Below are positions 1-12,970 of a stretch of 64,000 nt of DNA, piece after piece; within the stretch, counting starts at the first letter, position 1, and every line of letters starts with the position of its first letter. The stretch covers positions 26,953,608 to 27,017,607 of the forward strand of contig NC_088300.1 in assembly GCF_032854445.1 (NCBI RefSeq). The letters are read 5' to 3'. A program made the translations under genes and the position numbers. The DNA comes from Liolophura sinensis. Its lineage: Eukaryota; Mollusca; Polyplacophora; Chitonida; Chitonidae. The notes below the pieces were generated by a model. It was not told the origin of the DNA. It did no database searches and saw nothing but the letters and a program-made list of their open reading frames with translations.

Positions 1-560
1 TCCAGATATACTAAGGGATCAGTTGTAACTTCTTGATAGCGTTACATATACATTTCTCCGTAGACTGTGCCACTTTCGAGGGCGGATAGAATTTTCTGTC
101 ACTGACTTGAACTCTTTAGGATGGGCTGGGTATTGAACATAAACATTTCGGGCGAAGTGGTATTTTTTTTATTTTTGTGTGGGGATGGGTTTGGGGGGGT
201 GAGTGGAGGAGACATTCTTTGGCATGCCGTATACTGTGTTGTCTGTAGTTGAGGTGTAAACACATTTAAAGGGATAATCCAGAAAACCAACCAACTTTAA
301 CCAGTTATAACATGAACCGGCGAAATTTTCATGTGTAGCTATCCCTAAGAACAAAGTATATACATTGAAATAACTGCTAGATTGTCTTAAGTTGGGAGAA
401 CCCCATCTTCCTGGCTTCTCACCTTCACAGAACATGAAGCCCCACGCAACTAATAACGACATATATATAACACTTTTTTTGATCGTCAAACAAGGAACTG
501 TGTCCATTTCCACAGTATCAAAGAAACATGCCGAAACAGTGTGAAGGTGGCAAATCTTAA

Positions 561-1125
561 GCCCCGTCCAAACTATCCAACATCGTTCAACTTTAGTTGA
601 CTCAGTAGCAAGCTGAATGCTGTTGGGGTAACTTCAGTGTCCCGCCCACACTACAAATCAGACAGGTCAACATTGTCCAACACTGTTGTCGTGTCTCGAA
701 CCGTGTTGAGCTGTGTTTTTTTTTACCAAACTTTCGATAAATTGGAGGGAAATTTCCCTCTTTCTCTCCAATACCTAAGACACAATGAAGAACAGCCGGA
801 AGAATCGTATCGTGGGTTTATCGGTTGCGCTTCTTACCATGGCCTTACTCCTGTATCAACGAAACTGTCTCATCGTGAGACCAGTTTCTCTCTTTCGCCC
901 AGGTCACGTTATTCCTTCACGCCCGCTGATTGGCTACATTCACTCAACTTGACTCAGGCAAAAAATACACATGCACATTTCCGATTCAACAAAGTCGGAT
1001 GGTGTTGAGTTTTGTTAATGAACCCGCCTAGACTACTCAACCCGGCTCAACTTGTTGACTCAACTTCAAGCAGCCTCTTGTTGAGTCAACAAAAGTTGAG
1101 TGATGTTGGGTAAACTGGACGGGAC
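561..1125. mobile_element. Inverted-repeat element (MITE) with TTAA target duplication
   Basis: Terminal inverted repeats of about 50-60 bp (imperfect), starting GCCCCGTCCA on the left and ending TGGACGGGAC on the right. TTAA lies immediately outside both ends (557-560 and 1126-1129). Subterminal GTTGACTCAACTT-like motifs recur. TTAA duplications are typical of piggyBac- and Kolobok-type transposons. No transposase is encoded, so it is non-autonomous. Confidence 0.8.
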
Positions 1126-1129
1126 TTAA

Positions 1130-2369
1130 TAGGCGTCGAAATAGACATAGCAATCATATACCAACCGTCAACCATAATTTGACGTTTCAGGTTAATAATA
1201 AACAGCGCTTAACACAAAGAAACAATTAATTATACCTGCAAAGAACAAAGAAAGTTTGGGTACATAATGTAATACATTTTGACTGAAAGGTCAACAGTTA
1301 TCCAGGAGGCTGTAAAGCACGAGGAATGTTCCAGGCGTGCAAATATTGAGTATTTGTACCCATAACTCCAGTACGTGTAAGTACGTTTACAGTTATATTT
1401 CCACCATATTGTTTGCTTAAACATTTTCTCTCCGCAATATGGCTGCAACATTGCACTGAAGCTGGGCCAAAACCATTCATTCATTTATTCTACCATACTG
1501 TTCACTTGATATATTTATTTCAATGGATTTTAGCGCTGTTTATGTTCTTAACATTAAATTTATTTTGGTATGTCGAAGCGTACGCTCCAGGGATGAGGGG
1601 TGGTAATGGCGGTGTGAAGGTGAGGGGGAGGGGTGGGGGGGGGGGGGTAGCAGTGAAAGCAGAAAAACATTCTTCAGAGAAACTAGAACTTCCTAGCCAG
1701 AACATTTGAAATCACATGACAGGAAGTGTTCTCCGTCGTCCGGTCCAGCGATGTTTACATCTCCATGGCAGAAGGTGTGGGTGGATGGGGTATTAAGTAA
1801 CATCCAGTCAGTACATCTGAGAGTCAACCGTACCCTCAGTGAATTCAACTCAGCGTGGTGCCCGCCAACTTCTGGTTGTAGATTTGAGACGTAGACTGTG
1901 TATGGTATGTACAACAGTATGTTAGTGTCACGCATCAAAGGCGACCCTGGGAAGAAAAGCTCCGGTATTTATGAACCGCAACACCGTTAACGACATATAT
2001 ACGAAAGAAATCAATGAATACATCAACTCATGTGTTTTACATTTCTCTTTGAAACTTAACTGGATAATTTATCAGATATATCCACATTTATCTAGCTTAT
2101 CTGTCCACGTTTGCTGGTTTCCTTGTGGAAAAGTTTATTTATTTATTTATTTTTGTTTGATTAGTGTGTATCGTAAAACTCATTACTCATTCACTTTTAC
2201 GACGGCTGTCCTTTTTTTCTTGGAAAGAGAAAACTGAACTATTTCACGTTTACAAAACCTCGGTTCTAACTTTTCCAAGTATCTGGCAAACCCTTATTGT
2301 GATCCCTTTGGATGCATGGAGAAAACTGGAGTGCTCTAAAGCACCTTAGTAATATGTACATCGATTCTG
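1130..2369. other. No gene recognised
   Basis: Unique AT-rich sequence with a G-rich run near 1620-1650. Short open frames show no family features. Confidence 0.5.
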
Positions 2370-2580
2370 GTGTATGTGAGGTTATACTTCAGGAATCCTG
2401 TTTATGCGACACTCTTCCAGAAATCTTACATATGTAATAATATACGTATATATATAATAACTAGGAATCCTGCTTTTGTGAGCATATTATCCTCCATGAA
2501 TCCTACTTATGTAATTCTATGCAACCGAAGCCCTGCTTATGTGAGAATCCTTCCAAGAATCCTACATAGTTGAGATTATC
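2370..2580. repeat. Degenerate short tandem repeat
   Basis: Repeated GAATCCT(A/G)CTTATGTGA-like words, interrupted by an AT-rich insertion around 2440. Confidence 0.55.
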
Positions 2581-3865
2581 AATCCGAAATCCGGATTACG
2601 TTAGATTGTGATTATGAAGATTAATTCGCTCTTGTTACGATGACAATTATGACTTGAGCGAAAGTATAGAGCACGGAGGTAACAGAAGTTACTGAATCTT
2701 TTAACAAGGCAATATGAATCCGCCCAGAAAAAAAATCAGACGCGGCTTTTGTCGAAACTTAAAACATTCGATGTAAACTCAGGCATGGTAATACTTTGAA
2801 AGTCATTTGAGAAGTCCGTCGGAATCTTTTTTCAAAGCTAGGAATTAGGTTTTAAATTCAGCGACCACCTTTTCCTTAATATACTTAACATCAAAGATGA
2901 TTACGTCAGACACCTTCAACGCAGGTGGGTCAACTGTATTGTAGCCAGTGAAGGTCATTGAGTCGTACAAGTGAGCAAACCACGTAGATCTATTCAAGCC
3001 ACGTGTTGCAAGACCTGGCTCAGATTGGAATCAGATCGGATTAAATGTACAGATTTTAACGTAAAGCGTAAATGTTCAAATCATTTTCCTGGTTATTGCA
3101 TCCAGGAAGTACATCATACGTATATGTAAGACCAAAATGTTATGAACTTAAATTGCATGATGCAATTGATAAATAAAGCAAAAAATAAATCATGGAAATG
3201 CTGTTGTGGGTGGTTGTGTGACTCATCCAGGTTTTGCTGTATATTTATTACTGGATTGATGAGTGAACGCCTTGGCAGCGTGGTAAACTCATTACCCAGC
3301 TTCTTTCTGATTTATCTGCCCACATCCGCTGTGTAGAGGGGACTGTCCACCCACGCCTGGAGAGAGCGGGACATCTGCAGAATTGGTTACAGTGCTGGGG
3401 ACAGCTCTGTGAAATTTCGCATTGATAACGGTGCTGCGCATTAAGGTAGTGTTGCGACATTCTTCTGTACTTCCGATCTGTATTCGCGATCAGTAAAGCG
3501 AGTTAACTTGAAAGACGTAATGATTGTTCGGTAAAATTTGGCCTTCACATTTTGGTCAGATGTATCTAGTGCGTTCTTGTGTGACCATTTTTTCTGTCAA
3601 TGAACAGCGTCAAAGATTATTGATCCCAGCTGTATGAAATAAAGCTCTCAGAGAAAATGAATTTTTAAGCTATTCAGAAAGTCAGGCCACAGAAGTCAAA
3701 CATGATCAATAATAAAGCTTCACATATTCATTGTCAGCCAATTATATTAAACAACCATTCTGTTTCACTTTTGGCTTAAATCAGTCAGTATATAAGCTGC
3801 AGCAATGGTCAATATTTCAAGCTTTTTTTAAACCAAGATTAACGTAACAAGTATAAGACTCTTCG
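2581..3865. other. No gene recognised
   Basis: AT-rich, without convincing frames or repeats. Confidence 0.5.
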
Positions 3866-4460
3866 ACATATTATAGTGGGAATGACTCCTGATAGAGTAT
3901 ATATGATCGAGGTAGAATATACCTGGTGCCCATTCCACGATATAAGTGTAAGACTGTTCAATGTATTATAGTGGGAATGACTGATGTATAGAGTATATAT
4001 GATCGAGGTAGAATATACTTGGTGCCCATTCCACGATATAAGTGTAAGACTGTTCAATGTATTATGGTGGGAATGGCTGTTACATAGAGTATATACGATA
4101 GAGGTAGAATATACCTGGTGCCCATTCCACAATATAAGTGTAAGATTGTTCAATGTGATATGGTGTGAATGGCTGTTGCATAGAGTATATACGATAGAGG
4201 TAGAATATACCTGGTGCACATTCCACGATATAAGTGTAAGATTGTCCAGTGTGTTATGGTGGGAATGGCTGTTGCATAGAGTATATAAGACAGAGGTAGA
4301 CTATAAATGGGGCCCATTTGACAATACAGAGTATATACGATAGAGGTAGACTATAAATGGGGCCCATTTGACAATATAAGACCCACATAAGACTGTGCGA
4401 CTTACTATACAGAAAATGGGTGTTGCATAGAGTATATGATCGAGGTAGAATATACCAGGG
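3866..4460. repeat. 96-bp minisatellite, about six copies
   Basis: GATCGAGGTAGAATATAC-type motifs begin at 3905, 4001, 4097, 4193 and 4289 (exact 96-bp steps), then at 4339 and 4438. As 96 is a multiple of three, frames stay open on both strands; they are not genes. Confidence 0.93.
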
Positions 4461-5639
4461 TCTCACGTCACAAAGCCATTTCTGACTGAAGCCACACTTT
4501 AAGATGTGCTTTTGGAGCTTATTCTTTTGGAGCTCTGAAAACTAGATATCGGTCAAGAGGTTTTAAATGTTGATTGAGGGCAGAACTGGCGTTTTATGTC
4601 AATAAGTCTATAAATATGACGCACTCAGTCAGTTGCACTATATCGATATCAGAATACAACTGTGAAAACAAAGCGGAATATATGTGGGTTCAATGTCAGG
4701 TCGACCTGGGATATGTGTAGGCTGCTCATCTAAGCCTGACCTACATGGTTATACGTAATACAAATAATTAATTGGTAAAAGTCTATGGAAATATTACGCC
4801 AGCCTATAATCAGTGTAACACTGACTACGCATGCGTAAATGATATATGTGTATATGGACGACAGGTTTTGGCCATACTCTGATCGTGGGCTGAAATAATT
4901 AAGTTACAGAGAAACCTGAATACTTTTGAAAATAAACACAAATATCATAAAATATGCCATAGTATTCAGCTGTTACTTAAGAAATGTATAGAGCCAAACT
5001 TTATAATTTCTTTAATAATGTTCTCCTCCCCGCAGAAATTGTCTGACGGTTCCATCATGTCTCACACAAACATGAATATGAAATTTCGACTGAAATAGTC
5101 GCTTATTTAATTAACAAATTGATTAACACGCACGCAAAACGGAAATTATCTAGTAGAATGCATTTTTGGCATGTGGTCGGCAGGAAACCAATATTAGCAG
5201 ATAGACGGAGCTAGTATATTGGCCGACCGGTTGTCAATATTGTGTGGCTGGGCAGATCATGTTTGTCTGATGGTATTAGGTTGGCGTACCATTGACACAG
5301 CTCGATATAGGCAAGTTGATATTGGCACTAGACATCTTACAATTTACAATTCTGCATTGTTATGGCATAGATAATGCTAATAACCATGCGCTTATCTGAA
5401 AGCAGACGAACAAAGGAACAAATTGTTTCCCGATTCAAAGTCATAGAATTACTGAAAGCTGATTTTCGAAGAAAACTTTATCCATTTTCTGCATGCATAT
5501 CTTCAAGACAAGAAGCTTGGCACGGTGTGAAATTGTATTCGATCTTCATCGGCATATGCTTTCCAGGTCCCTTTTAAAGACGTATAACGCATTTTCCATT
5601 CTCTATATTCATGCAGGTCATTTAAGACCACTCTTCTTA

Positions 5640-5757
5640 CAGCATTACCATATGCGTATCTCCATCAGACGGGGAAATGTCCGTCGGGAATTACCAAAGG
5701 TCGGTGGTGCCTCTGAGCTCTCCGATATCCCCCATCCATAAAATTGACCGCCATGGA
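5640..5757 (+). mobile_element. SINE fragment, family 3
   Basis: ACCAAAGGTCGGTGGTGCC and CCCATCCATAAAATTGACCG match the body of the family 3 copy at 18207. Confidence 0.6.
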
Positions 5758-5994
5758 ATACTAAAGTGGAAAATTTGTCAGTATTTTTTAATCAAATCAA
5801 TGAAGATGTACTAGTAAAATATAATTTTGTACATATAGGTGGTAATCAAAAGTAAACACATTACATTGTGCCCTGTTTCAGTTACAGGTTGTGTGTGGAT
5901 TGTAATGATAATTTGCTGCTGCCAATAGATTTTGCATCGATTAGGAAGTACGTGTATATCGATTAAGTGGAGGTGTGCCCAACGGATTGTGCGT

Positions 5995-7480
5995 CGATAA
6001 TTTAGATCAGTGATAAAATATCACATCGACGAGGCAGTGCGTCGGTAAAGCATTGGAATGATAAAGTGTTGTACATAGCTATAAGGTAGTGCGTCGATAA
6101 GGTAGTGTCATGATAAAGTTTCGTAGCGATGAGGTAATGTGTCGATAGGGTACTGCCATGATAAAAATTCGTAGCGATGGGGTCGTGCATCATTAAAGTA
6201 ATGCAGTGATAAAGTATCATAACGATGAGGTAATGCGTCGATAACTTAGTGCAGTGATAAAGTGCCGTAGCGATGAGGTAGTGCGTCGATAAAGTAGCCC
6301 ATTGATGAAGCATAGTAGCGATGAGGTAGTGCTTCAATGAGGTAGTGTCTTGATAAAGTGTTGTAGCGATGGGGCAGTGCGTCAATATAGTATGACTATG
6401 ATCAAGTATCGTAGTGATGAGGTGGTGCCTCGATGAAGTAATGCCATGATAAAGTACTCTACCGATGAGGTAGTGCGTCGATAAAGTAGTGCAGTGATAA
6501 AGTATCTCAGCGATGAGGTAGTGTGTCGATACAATAGTGCCGTGATAAAGTATCGGAGCGATGAGATAGTGCGTCGATAAAGTATTGAAATGATCCAGTA
6601 TTGTACCGATGAGGTAGTGCGTCGATAAAGTAGTGCAGTGATAAAGTATCGTAGCGATGAGGTAGTGTGTCGATAAAATAGCCCAGTGCGTCGATAAAGT
6701 ATTGAATTGATCAAGTATTGTACCGATGAGGTAGTACGTCGATAAAGTAGTGCAGTGATAAAGTATCGTAGCGATGAGATAGTGTGTCGATAAGGGAGTG
6801 TCATGATAAAATACCGTACCGATGAGGTAGTGCGTCGATAAGGTAGTGGCAAGATAAAGTATCGCTGCAGTGAGATAGTGCGTCGATAAAGTATTAAAAT
6901 GATAAAGTATCGTAGCGATGAGATAGTGTGTGGATACAATAGTCCCGTGATAAAGTATCGCAGCGATGAGCTAGTGTGTCGATACAATAGTGCCGTGATA
7001 AAGTATCGTTGCGATGAGATAGTGCGTCGATAAAGTATTGAAATGACGAAGTTTCGTAGCGATGTGGTAGTATGTCGATAAAATAGCCCAGTGATGAAGT
7101 AACGTAGTGATGAGGTAGTGCATCGATAAAATAGTGCCATGATAAAATATCGTTGTAATGAGATAATGCGTCGATAAAGTATTGAAATGATGAAGTTTCG
7201 TAGCGATGTGGTAGTGTGTCGATAAAATAGCCCAGTGATGAAGTAACATCAGGGTGAGGTAGTGCGTTGAGAAAATAGTGTCATGATAAAGTATCGTGGC
7301 AATGAGGTAGTGCGTCGATAAGGTAGTGCCATGATAAATTATCGTAGCGGTGAGTGCGTCAATAGGAGCGACAAGTTATTGTAATGATGAGTTTGTACGT
7401 CGATAAATTGGTTTAGTGATAAGTATCACAGCGATGCGGTAACGCGTCGATGAAGTAGTGTGGTGTGGTCATTGAGTGAT
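5995..7480. repeat. 48-bp minisatellite, about 30 degenerate copies
   Basis: Unit resembles GATGAGGTAGTGCGTCGATA plus AAGTAGTGCAGTGATAAAGT. Copies diverge and a few are shortened. The period is divisible by three, producing long open frames (252 codons on the minus strand) with a 16-residue periodicity. Confidence 0.93.
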
Positions 7481-10400
7481 AAACTGTTGCAGAGATGGAG
7501 TAGTTCATTGACAAGGTAATGGAGTGGTAAAGTGTCGTGTGTGACGGATTCCAACATTACGCTGCCTGTGTCTGTTGTCTGATTAGTTGCTTCACAGATT
7601 CGGTAGCACAGTAGATTAAATAGCACAAGAAATAGCCCACCTGTGTTGTCAAAGCTCACTAACACTGTTTAAGAAATTAACAGGGGCCGAAAGCTACGAA
7701 ACTGTATGCCGTACCGCTGAGGTCATTAGGTAGTGTCTGTTCCTATGAACTTTCTGTTTTGTGGAATTGTGAAATATAGACAGCACGAAACCCGTTTTTT
7801 TCCAGATGATAGGCCTACAAACTGATCAAAATCATTTTATTTACAAACAATTTATCTGTAAGAAATGAACTTTGGGGTCAGTATATACATAGCTGCAAAA
7901 TTAATCAATTCCCATTTTCCGTATAATTAACGCACTAGTTTCGCACACATCTTACTTTATTTTGGTGTCAAAGATTGAATCAGAATCCTAAACTTGTTCA
8001 AGTAATTCGTAACGGTTTTTATTAAATTAGCCGTCGAGAAATTTTTGGTTCATTGACGCTTGTACTTCGATTTGGTTCGTTTAATTGGTGATTGAATTAA
8101 AATTCCACGGCCAACCCCTGGCGTTGTGTCTTGTATTTGGCAGGAGGTAATCCAAGCGCTGTATAATGACCGAGTCCACATAGATTTTGCCCGCCACTCC
8201 TGGGTATTTGACCCGCAAACAGTCGACTGGATTTCTCCCCTGCAGAGAGTCTGCAGAACGCCACTTTGATAATTGCCAATTAATAGCTTCTCCACACTGT
8301 CTAAAAATACGCTCTCAATTTGTCAGCTATAGCCTTCGGGATATTTTCTACACGAAAACAAGGCAATTATCTGACATGTTACCACATTCCTTGAGCATCA
8401 TTGGTGTCCAAAATATACATGTTTGAAGTGAAAAAACAGAATAGCATGTAATATCAACTCATCACACAATATACAAGTTTTTGAAACGTTGTGAGATTTA
8501 ATGTGGACACGTACGTAGGACTAATGACCCTCTCGTCTGCATCTGTGTGTAAAATAGAGTTTTATTCACTTTAGGCCCTTTCGTCCATGTCTGGACCGAT
8601 CTGTTTATAAAAAAGAATTACACGGACTCAGGTGTTATTTCCCCTTGTCTAGTTATTTACACATATTTATACTTAAGCATAAGTGGTGTAAAGGAATACA
8701 TTTCCTTGCCTATAATTATCTTTTACCTTGAATCTGTGATAGAAACATGCTTAAAATGAATTACTTGGAAGAGAAGTCCAGATGTTTTTCCAAAAGGAAT
8801 TACTATTTTCTATTTTAGGAAAGTTTAAGTGAAATTAAAGCCCATCAAAAACATACTCTGTCTATGATATCTTGAATATGCCACTTGAATCTAAGCTTTA
8901 TGGGCTTTCAAATATGGTGATTAAGAATTGTTTAGAGTCCATGGGAGTTTTTTGTATAGTCAACAATATGTAATACTGTTTCTGTTTACCTGGTCGCTCC
9001 TGGAAAATGCATAATAGGTGAGTTTAGAGTTCGAAATCTTTTGTCGCTAAAAGTCCTACTACATGATGTGACTTTAAAAATGTTAGGCAACTTGTGTTGA
9101 CATCAGTTTACCGATGAGCTGTCTCACCATGTTCCAGGCACAAATGACGCCCATTTCCATTCTCAGAAATTTCTTACATTCACAAACGCTTAGCTCCTCG
9201 GTTTTTCACATCGTTCATCTACTCCGAATAACTTCACGCGTTTTTTTTTCAGTGCATGTGACAATAAATGTTAAAAAATAATAGGGCTCATTTTTTATAG
9301 GACGTCAAAGCTCCCCTATCAGCAACAATTGTCCGATTTGGGCCTTTCTCTCAACTTGGAAACTTATTTATTGCTCTTGAGGCCGCTTTCGATTCTTTCA
9401 GTGAAGCCTTTTTGTTGTCTTATGGTAAGCTCCAGAGCAAAATGAAGTGCACCAATTGCAGAACAGTATTATTTTAATCTGTTGGTCTGGTGTGAAGCCT
9501 GTGTCACACGGAAGGAAGTTCGTCAGTGAATGAATAAATAATAAATAAATAGAGAAATGTAAATAAACAGTCCTAGTGCCATAACATATTAGATTAGAAA
9601 AGGTCTCTTTCTCGTCCAGTGGCAAAGTTCGATCTCAACAGATAGGGCACCGAGTGGACCGCTTGCAATTGTCAAATAACAAAAGAAAGAAATGCTGTAT
9701 TTTGGACTATATAATTGTTTTAAATTTGGACAAAGGAGAAAAAAATAATTACTAGCACTAAAATGTATGATTTCATGTTAATGACGTCAAATGAGATTAT
9801 ATAAGATATTCACTACTAGGTCGTCTATCTTGTCATACAAACGCATACCTGACATCACGGCACGTGCGGAATGTTGTTTTCAAACACCCGGGTGTATTGT
9901 GACAAATCTGCTAAATACTAAAGACGATGAAATCTAATGGGGCATGGCTCCTTGAGTTGCACGCATCTGTCAAGACTCTGACTCTATACTGGCCTAAATT
10001 GACACATATACAGAGCTATGTCAACTGTCCGACTATCGTCATACGTGAAGAGAGAGTAGTGGGACAATGCGCAGAGCAGTTGACACCAAGCAGCCTGATA
10101 GCTAGTGCCGATAAAATCACTGCCCTTATGTTTTACATGGAAAGAAACCCGAGAAATAGCTTTCTTGTCAAGTACCCAGCCGGTCATGGTCGTAAATCAG
10201 GTTCTCTTGTCAACTGGCTGTTTAAACCTTAGCCACCCGAGGCTAAAACGGTCCGTACATGTCAGTCAAGCACGACTGAGTTTCTACAGAATGACAAAAA
10301 TGTCTCTTTTAGCTCCTCAGAAAATATGTGGACAATCCCGGGAATGACAAATTAACCTATCGTAATGGATGCTGGATTAATTGGTTTGTCTCTTAAATTA

Positions 10401-10711
10401 TGTCGTAAAAAAGTATTTAAATCTTTCCCTACGTGCTGTAATGTTTTTACAGTGTGTTTTTACCACCATGTAGTTAACTTGCATAAGAATTTGCAGGTTG
10501 CGCCAATGATTCTGAGTATGGTGTAATCCGCCAAACCATTATTATAGCTGCTACTGACTATATGGTGTTTCTTAGGAAAGAAAATAATTTATGACTATGT
10601 TAGAAAACAACTACTGCGATCAAAACATCACGGGATCCTTATAACTACAAGGTGCATACGTTTGTGCACATTGGGCTAATGAGTTATAGTTTCGCGAAAT
10701 ATGATTGATTT
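7481..10711. other. No gene recognised
   Basis: Only short frames (longest about 101 codons, near 9927-10232) with no recognised domain or splice support. Confidence 0.5.
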
Positions 10712-10860
10712 CTGAACAATGAGGTCGCAGGCTCGAATCTAGCTAGTGCTCCATGACTCGGCTTTAAGTCAGGAGGTTTGTCAGGTACCTGGTGAAGGTC
10801 CTTGGTTTACTCAGGGTGTTCCGATTTCCTCCACCACTAAATCTAACCGCCGTCAAATGG
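10712..10860 (+). mobile_element. SINE fragment, family 4
   Basis: AATGAGGTCGCAGGCTCGAA (B-box region), GTCAGGAGGTTTGTCAGGTA and TCCGATTTCCTCCACC. Related pieces lie near 13060-13130, 14985-15090, 28560-28720 and 62395-62460. Confidence 0.6.
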
Positions 10861-10862
10861 TG

Positions 10863-11045
10863 CTGAATTCAAGTCCAGCTCTTGCTGGCTTTATCTCTGG
10901 TGGCATATGGCCCGTGTACGTGCAACCTGTCCTGGGTTTTCCCCGGGCTCCCCCCGATTTCCTCCCACCATAATATTGACCACCGTAATAGGTATAAGTG
11001 AAACTCCCGTGAGTACGGCGTAAAACCCCAATCAAAAAGGAAATA
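10863..11045 (+). mobile_element. SINE, family 1, diverged
   Basis: TTCAAGTCCAGCTCTTGCTG and the core with CCCCGGGCTCC, ending GTACGGCGTAAAACCCCAAT. It follows directly on a fragment of another SINE family. Confidence 0.75.
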
Positions 11046-11829
11046 GTTAAAAAAAAGGAAAAAGGTCAAATAAATAAATGAAATCTATGTGTATTACCTA
11101 CGAAATAATACTTGACATGTTCTTCTATGCCTCTTAGGCATATAAGGACCGCTTAACATTTAACTGTTGTTAAACGGGAGTGTTCTGTAAACAGTGGTAA
11201 CCTTGGATATTCTTTTCATTGGTTATCTCTCTATTGGCATGAGCAGCCATCTCGGTGACGTCACAGTTCGCGTCACAACTATCTTGTTATGTCCCATTCA
11301 TTGACAAAAAAACAGGACAAGTTGTTTAATCAGCGGACCGTGAGTTGCCATTAAGTTGTTGAAGCAGAGGAATTTGAAATGTTAACCATAGCAGCTTTCG
11401 TCAGAGAACTCTCACGGCAAGTGTCCACAAAACTGGGAGACACTTGAGTGGGAGAGATGGGATAGGGAGAGCGGTGGACAAGGGGAGGGATACGACTGTA
11501 ATGAAGAAGGATGGAATGGTAAGATGTGGGTGGGGGAGGGGGGCTTGTAAATTTGATATACAACAGCCATCTGTTACATGGTATAGCTGAAGTCCGAGCA
11601 GACACACTCAAGGTTTTCCCTATCGTTAAGAACGACACCACACTACCCTTGTTCTGTGATATATACGTGAGGTTCAATGAACTGTTACAGGCTGGGGTAA
11701 TGGATATGGGCAAATGCACATAAAATACAGTGTTCATGACCTTGAATTCTGTATGAAACTAAACGTGTTGCGGAAAGATGTAAGTCTGATATTAATGTAT
11801 CATTTGCTATATCAGTATTGCATGTACTG
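11046..11829. other. No gene recognised
   Basis: Contains a TGACGTCA (CRE-like) site near 11257 and a purine-rich stretch near 11440-11540, but no supported exon. Confidence 0.45.
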
Positions 11830-12235
11830 ACATATCGTCTTGATCGCCATCATCATCAATATCTACGCCTTCGCCCATCTTTCAGTTTGTTGTATTCGTC
11901 ATCTTTATCGTCATCGTTGTCGTCATTGTCAGCATCGTTCTCATTAACACTGCCATCAAAATCATCCTTTCTCTATCATCATTTGTACATGTATTATCAT
12001 CGTCCATGTTGTTGTCTTCGTGATTACTTTCTGTATCATCAGTTTAGGCTTTCGTACGGTTACTCCCATGTTTTGCGGTTCTTGTCGTCGTCATAGTTGT
12101 CGTCATCGTCAGCATCTTAATTAGTATTACTATCATCATCTTCATTGCCTCACCATTTATATTTAAATCCTCCTGATTGTTCTATATCATGAATGCCGAT
12201 GTCTTGATAGTGTCGTCATCATCATCATCATTGAC
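11830..12235. repeat. Trinucleotide-rich (ATC/GTC) region
   Basis: Interspersed CATCATCAT and CGTCGTCAT runs. The Ser/Tyr-rich open frame across it is low complexity. Confidence 0.7.
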
Positions 12236-12917
12236 CACATAACTGGCCGCTGTCGGGTTATGTTCTTTTTAGTCTACAACTTCAAACTGATTGAGGCCAT
12301 ACAAGGCGAGAAAGTACTGGGGTTACGTGCAGGTAAAACCGTAAGAGAGATTAACGCGTGGCCAAATCAAACACTCTGTGGTGCGCAATCTCTCATAAGG
12401 GAGATTAGACCGAATGTTATATACCGTTTTTCTAGGCAGTACTGATTAACCTGTTTCTGGATCAGGTTCCCTGATGACGAATTGCCTGGAAACCAATTAA
12501 CTGGTGATTACATTTGCTCAAGCGAAGGAGATGGCAATCAGAAATATTCCATACAAGTCTCAATTATGATGTTTTCTACCTGAGGCGTACCTTATACACG
12601 AGAGTGGCTTGTGTGATCACTGGTAAACGCGCAATACGTGGCCGGGGCAATCTAACCTCAACTGAGGTGGCCAAACGAGTTATGTAAGGCCACAAATAGA
12701 GCAATGTACTGAAAATAGGTGGTGCAATTTAAATAAAACTAGATCTGTTACGCAATTCATGCGTGTAATCAATAAAAATTGAGCCACACAAAAAAAGCAA
12801 TTTCTGATCGTAATGGTTTGTGTGGGTTGTAGCTATGTACAGTATGCACCCGGGCGGCTTTTCATGAAACTTGGTGTGTTCAGTGCATATAAACAATTGG
12901 TTTGTACCCAACATAAT

Positions 12918-12966
<49 letters not shown>
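12918..12966. repeat. (TA)n microsatellite
   Basis: About 49 bp of uninterrupted TA. Confidence 0.97.

Positions 12967-12970
<4 letters not shown>

Noticed and set aside
637-1008. 123-codon plus-strand frame
   Set aside because: Lies entirely inside the TTAA-flanked inverted-repeat element and shows no transposase features.
6382-7140. 252-codon open frame on the minus strand
   Set aside because: Purely periodic 16-residue repeats from a 48-bp minisatellite; other frames over the array are open too.
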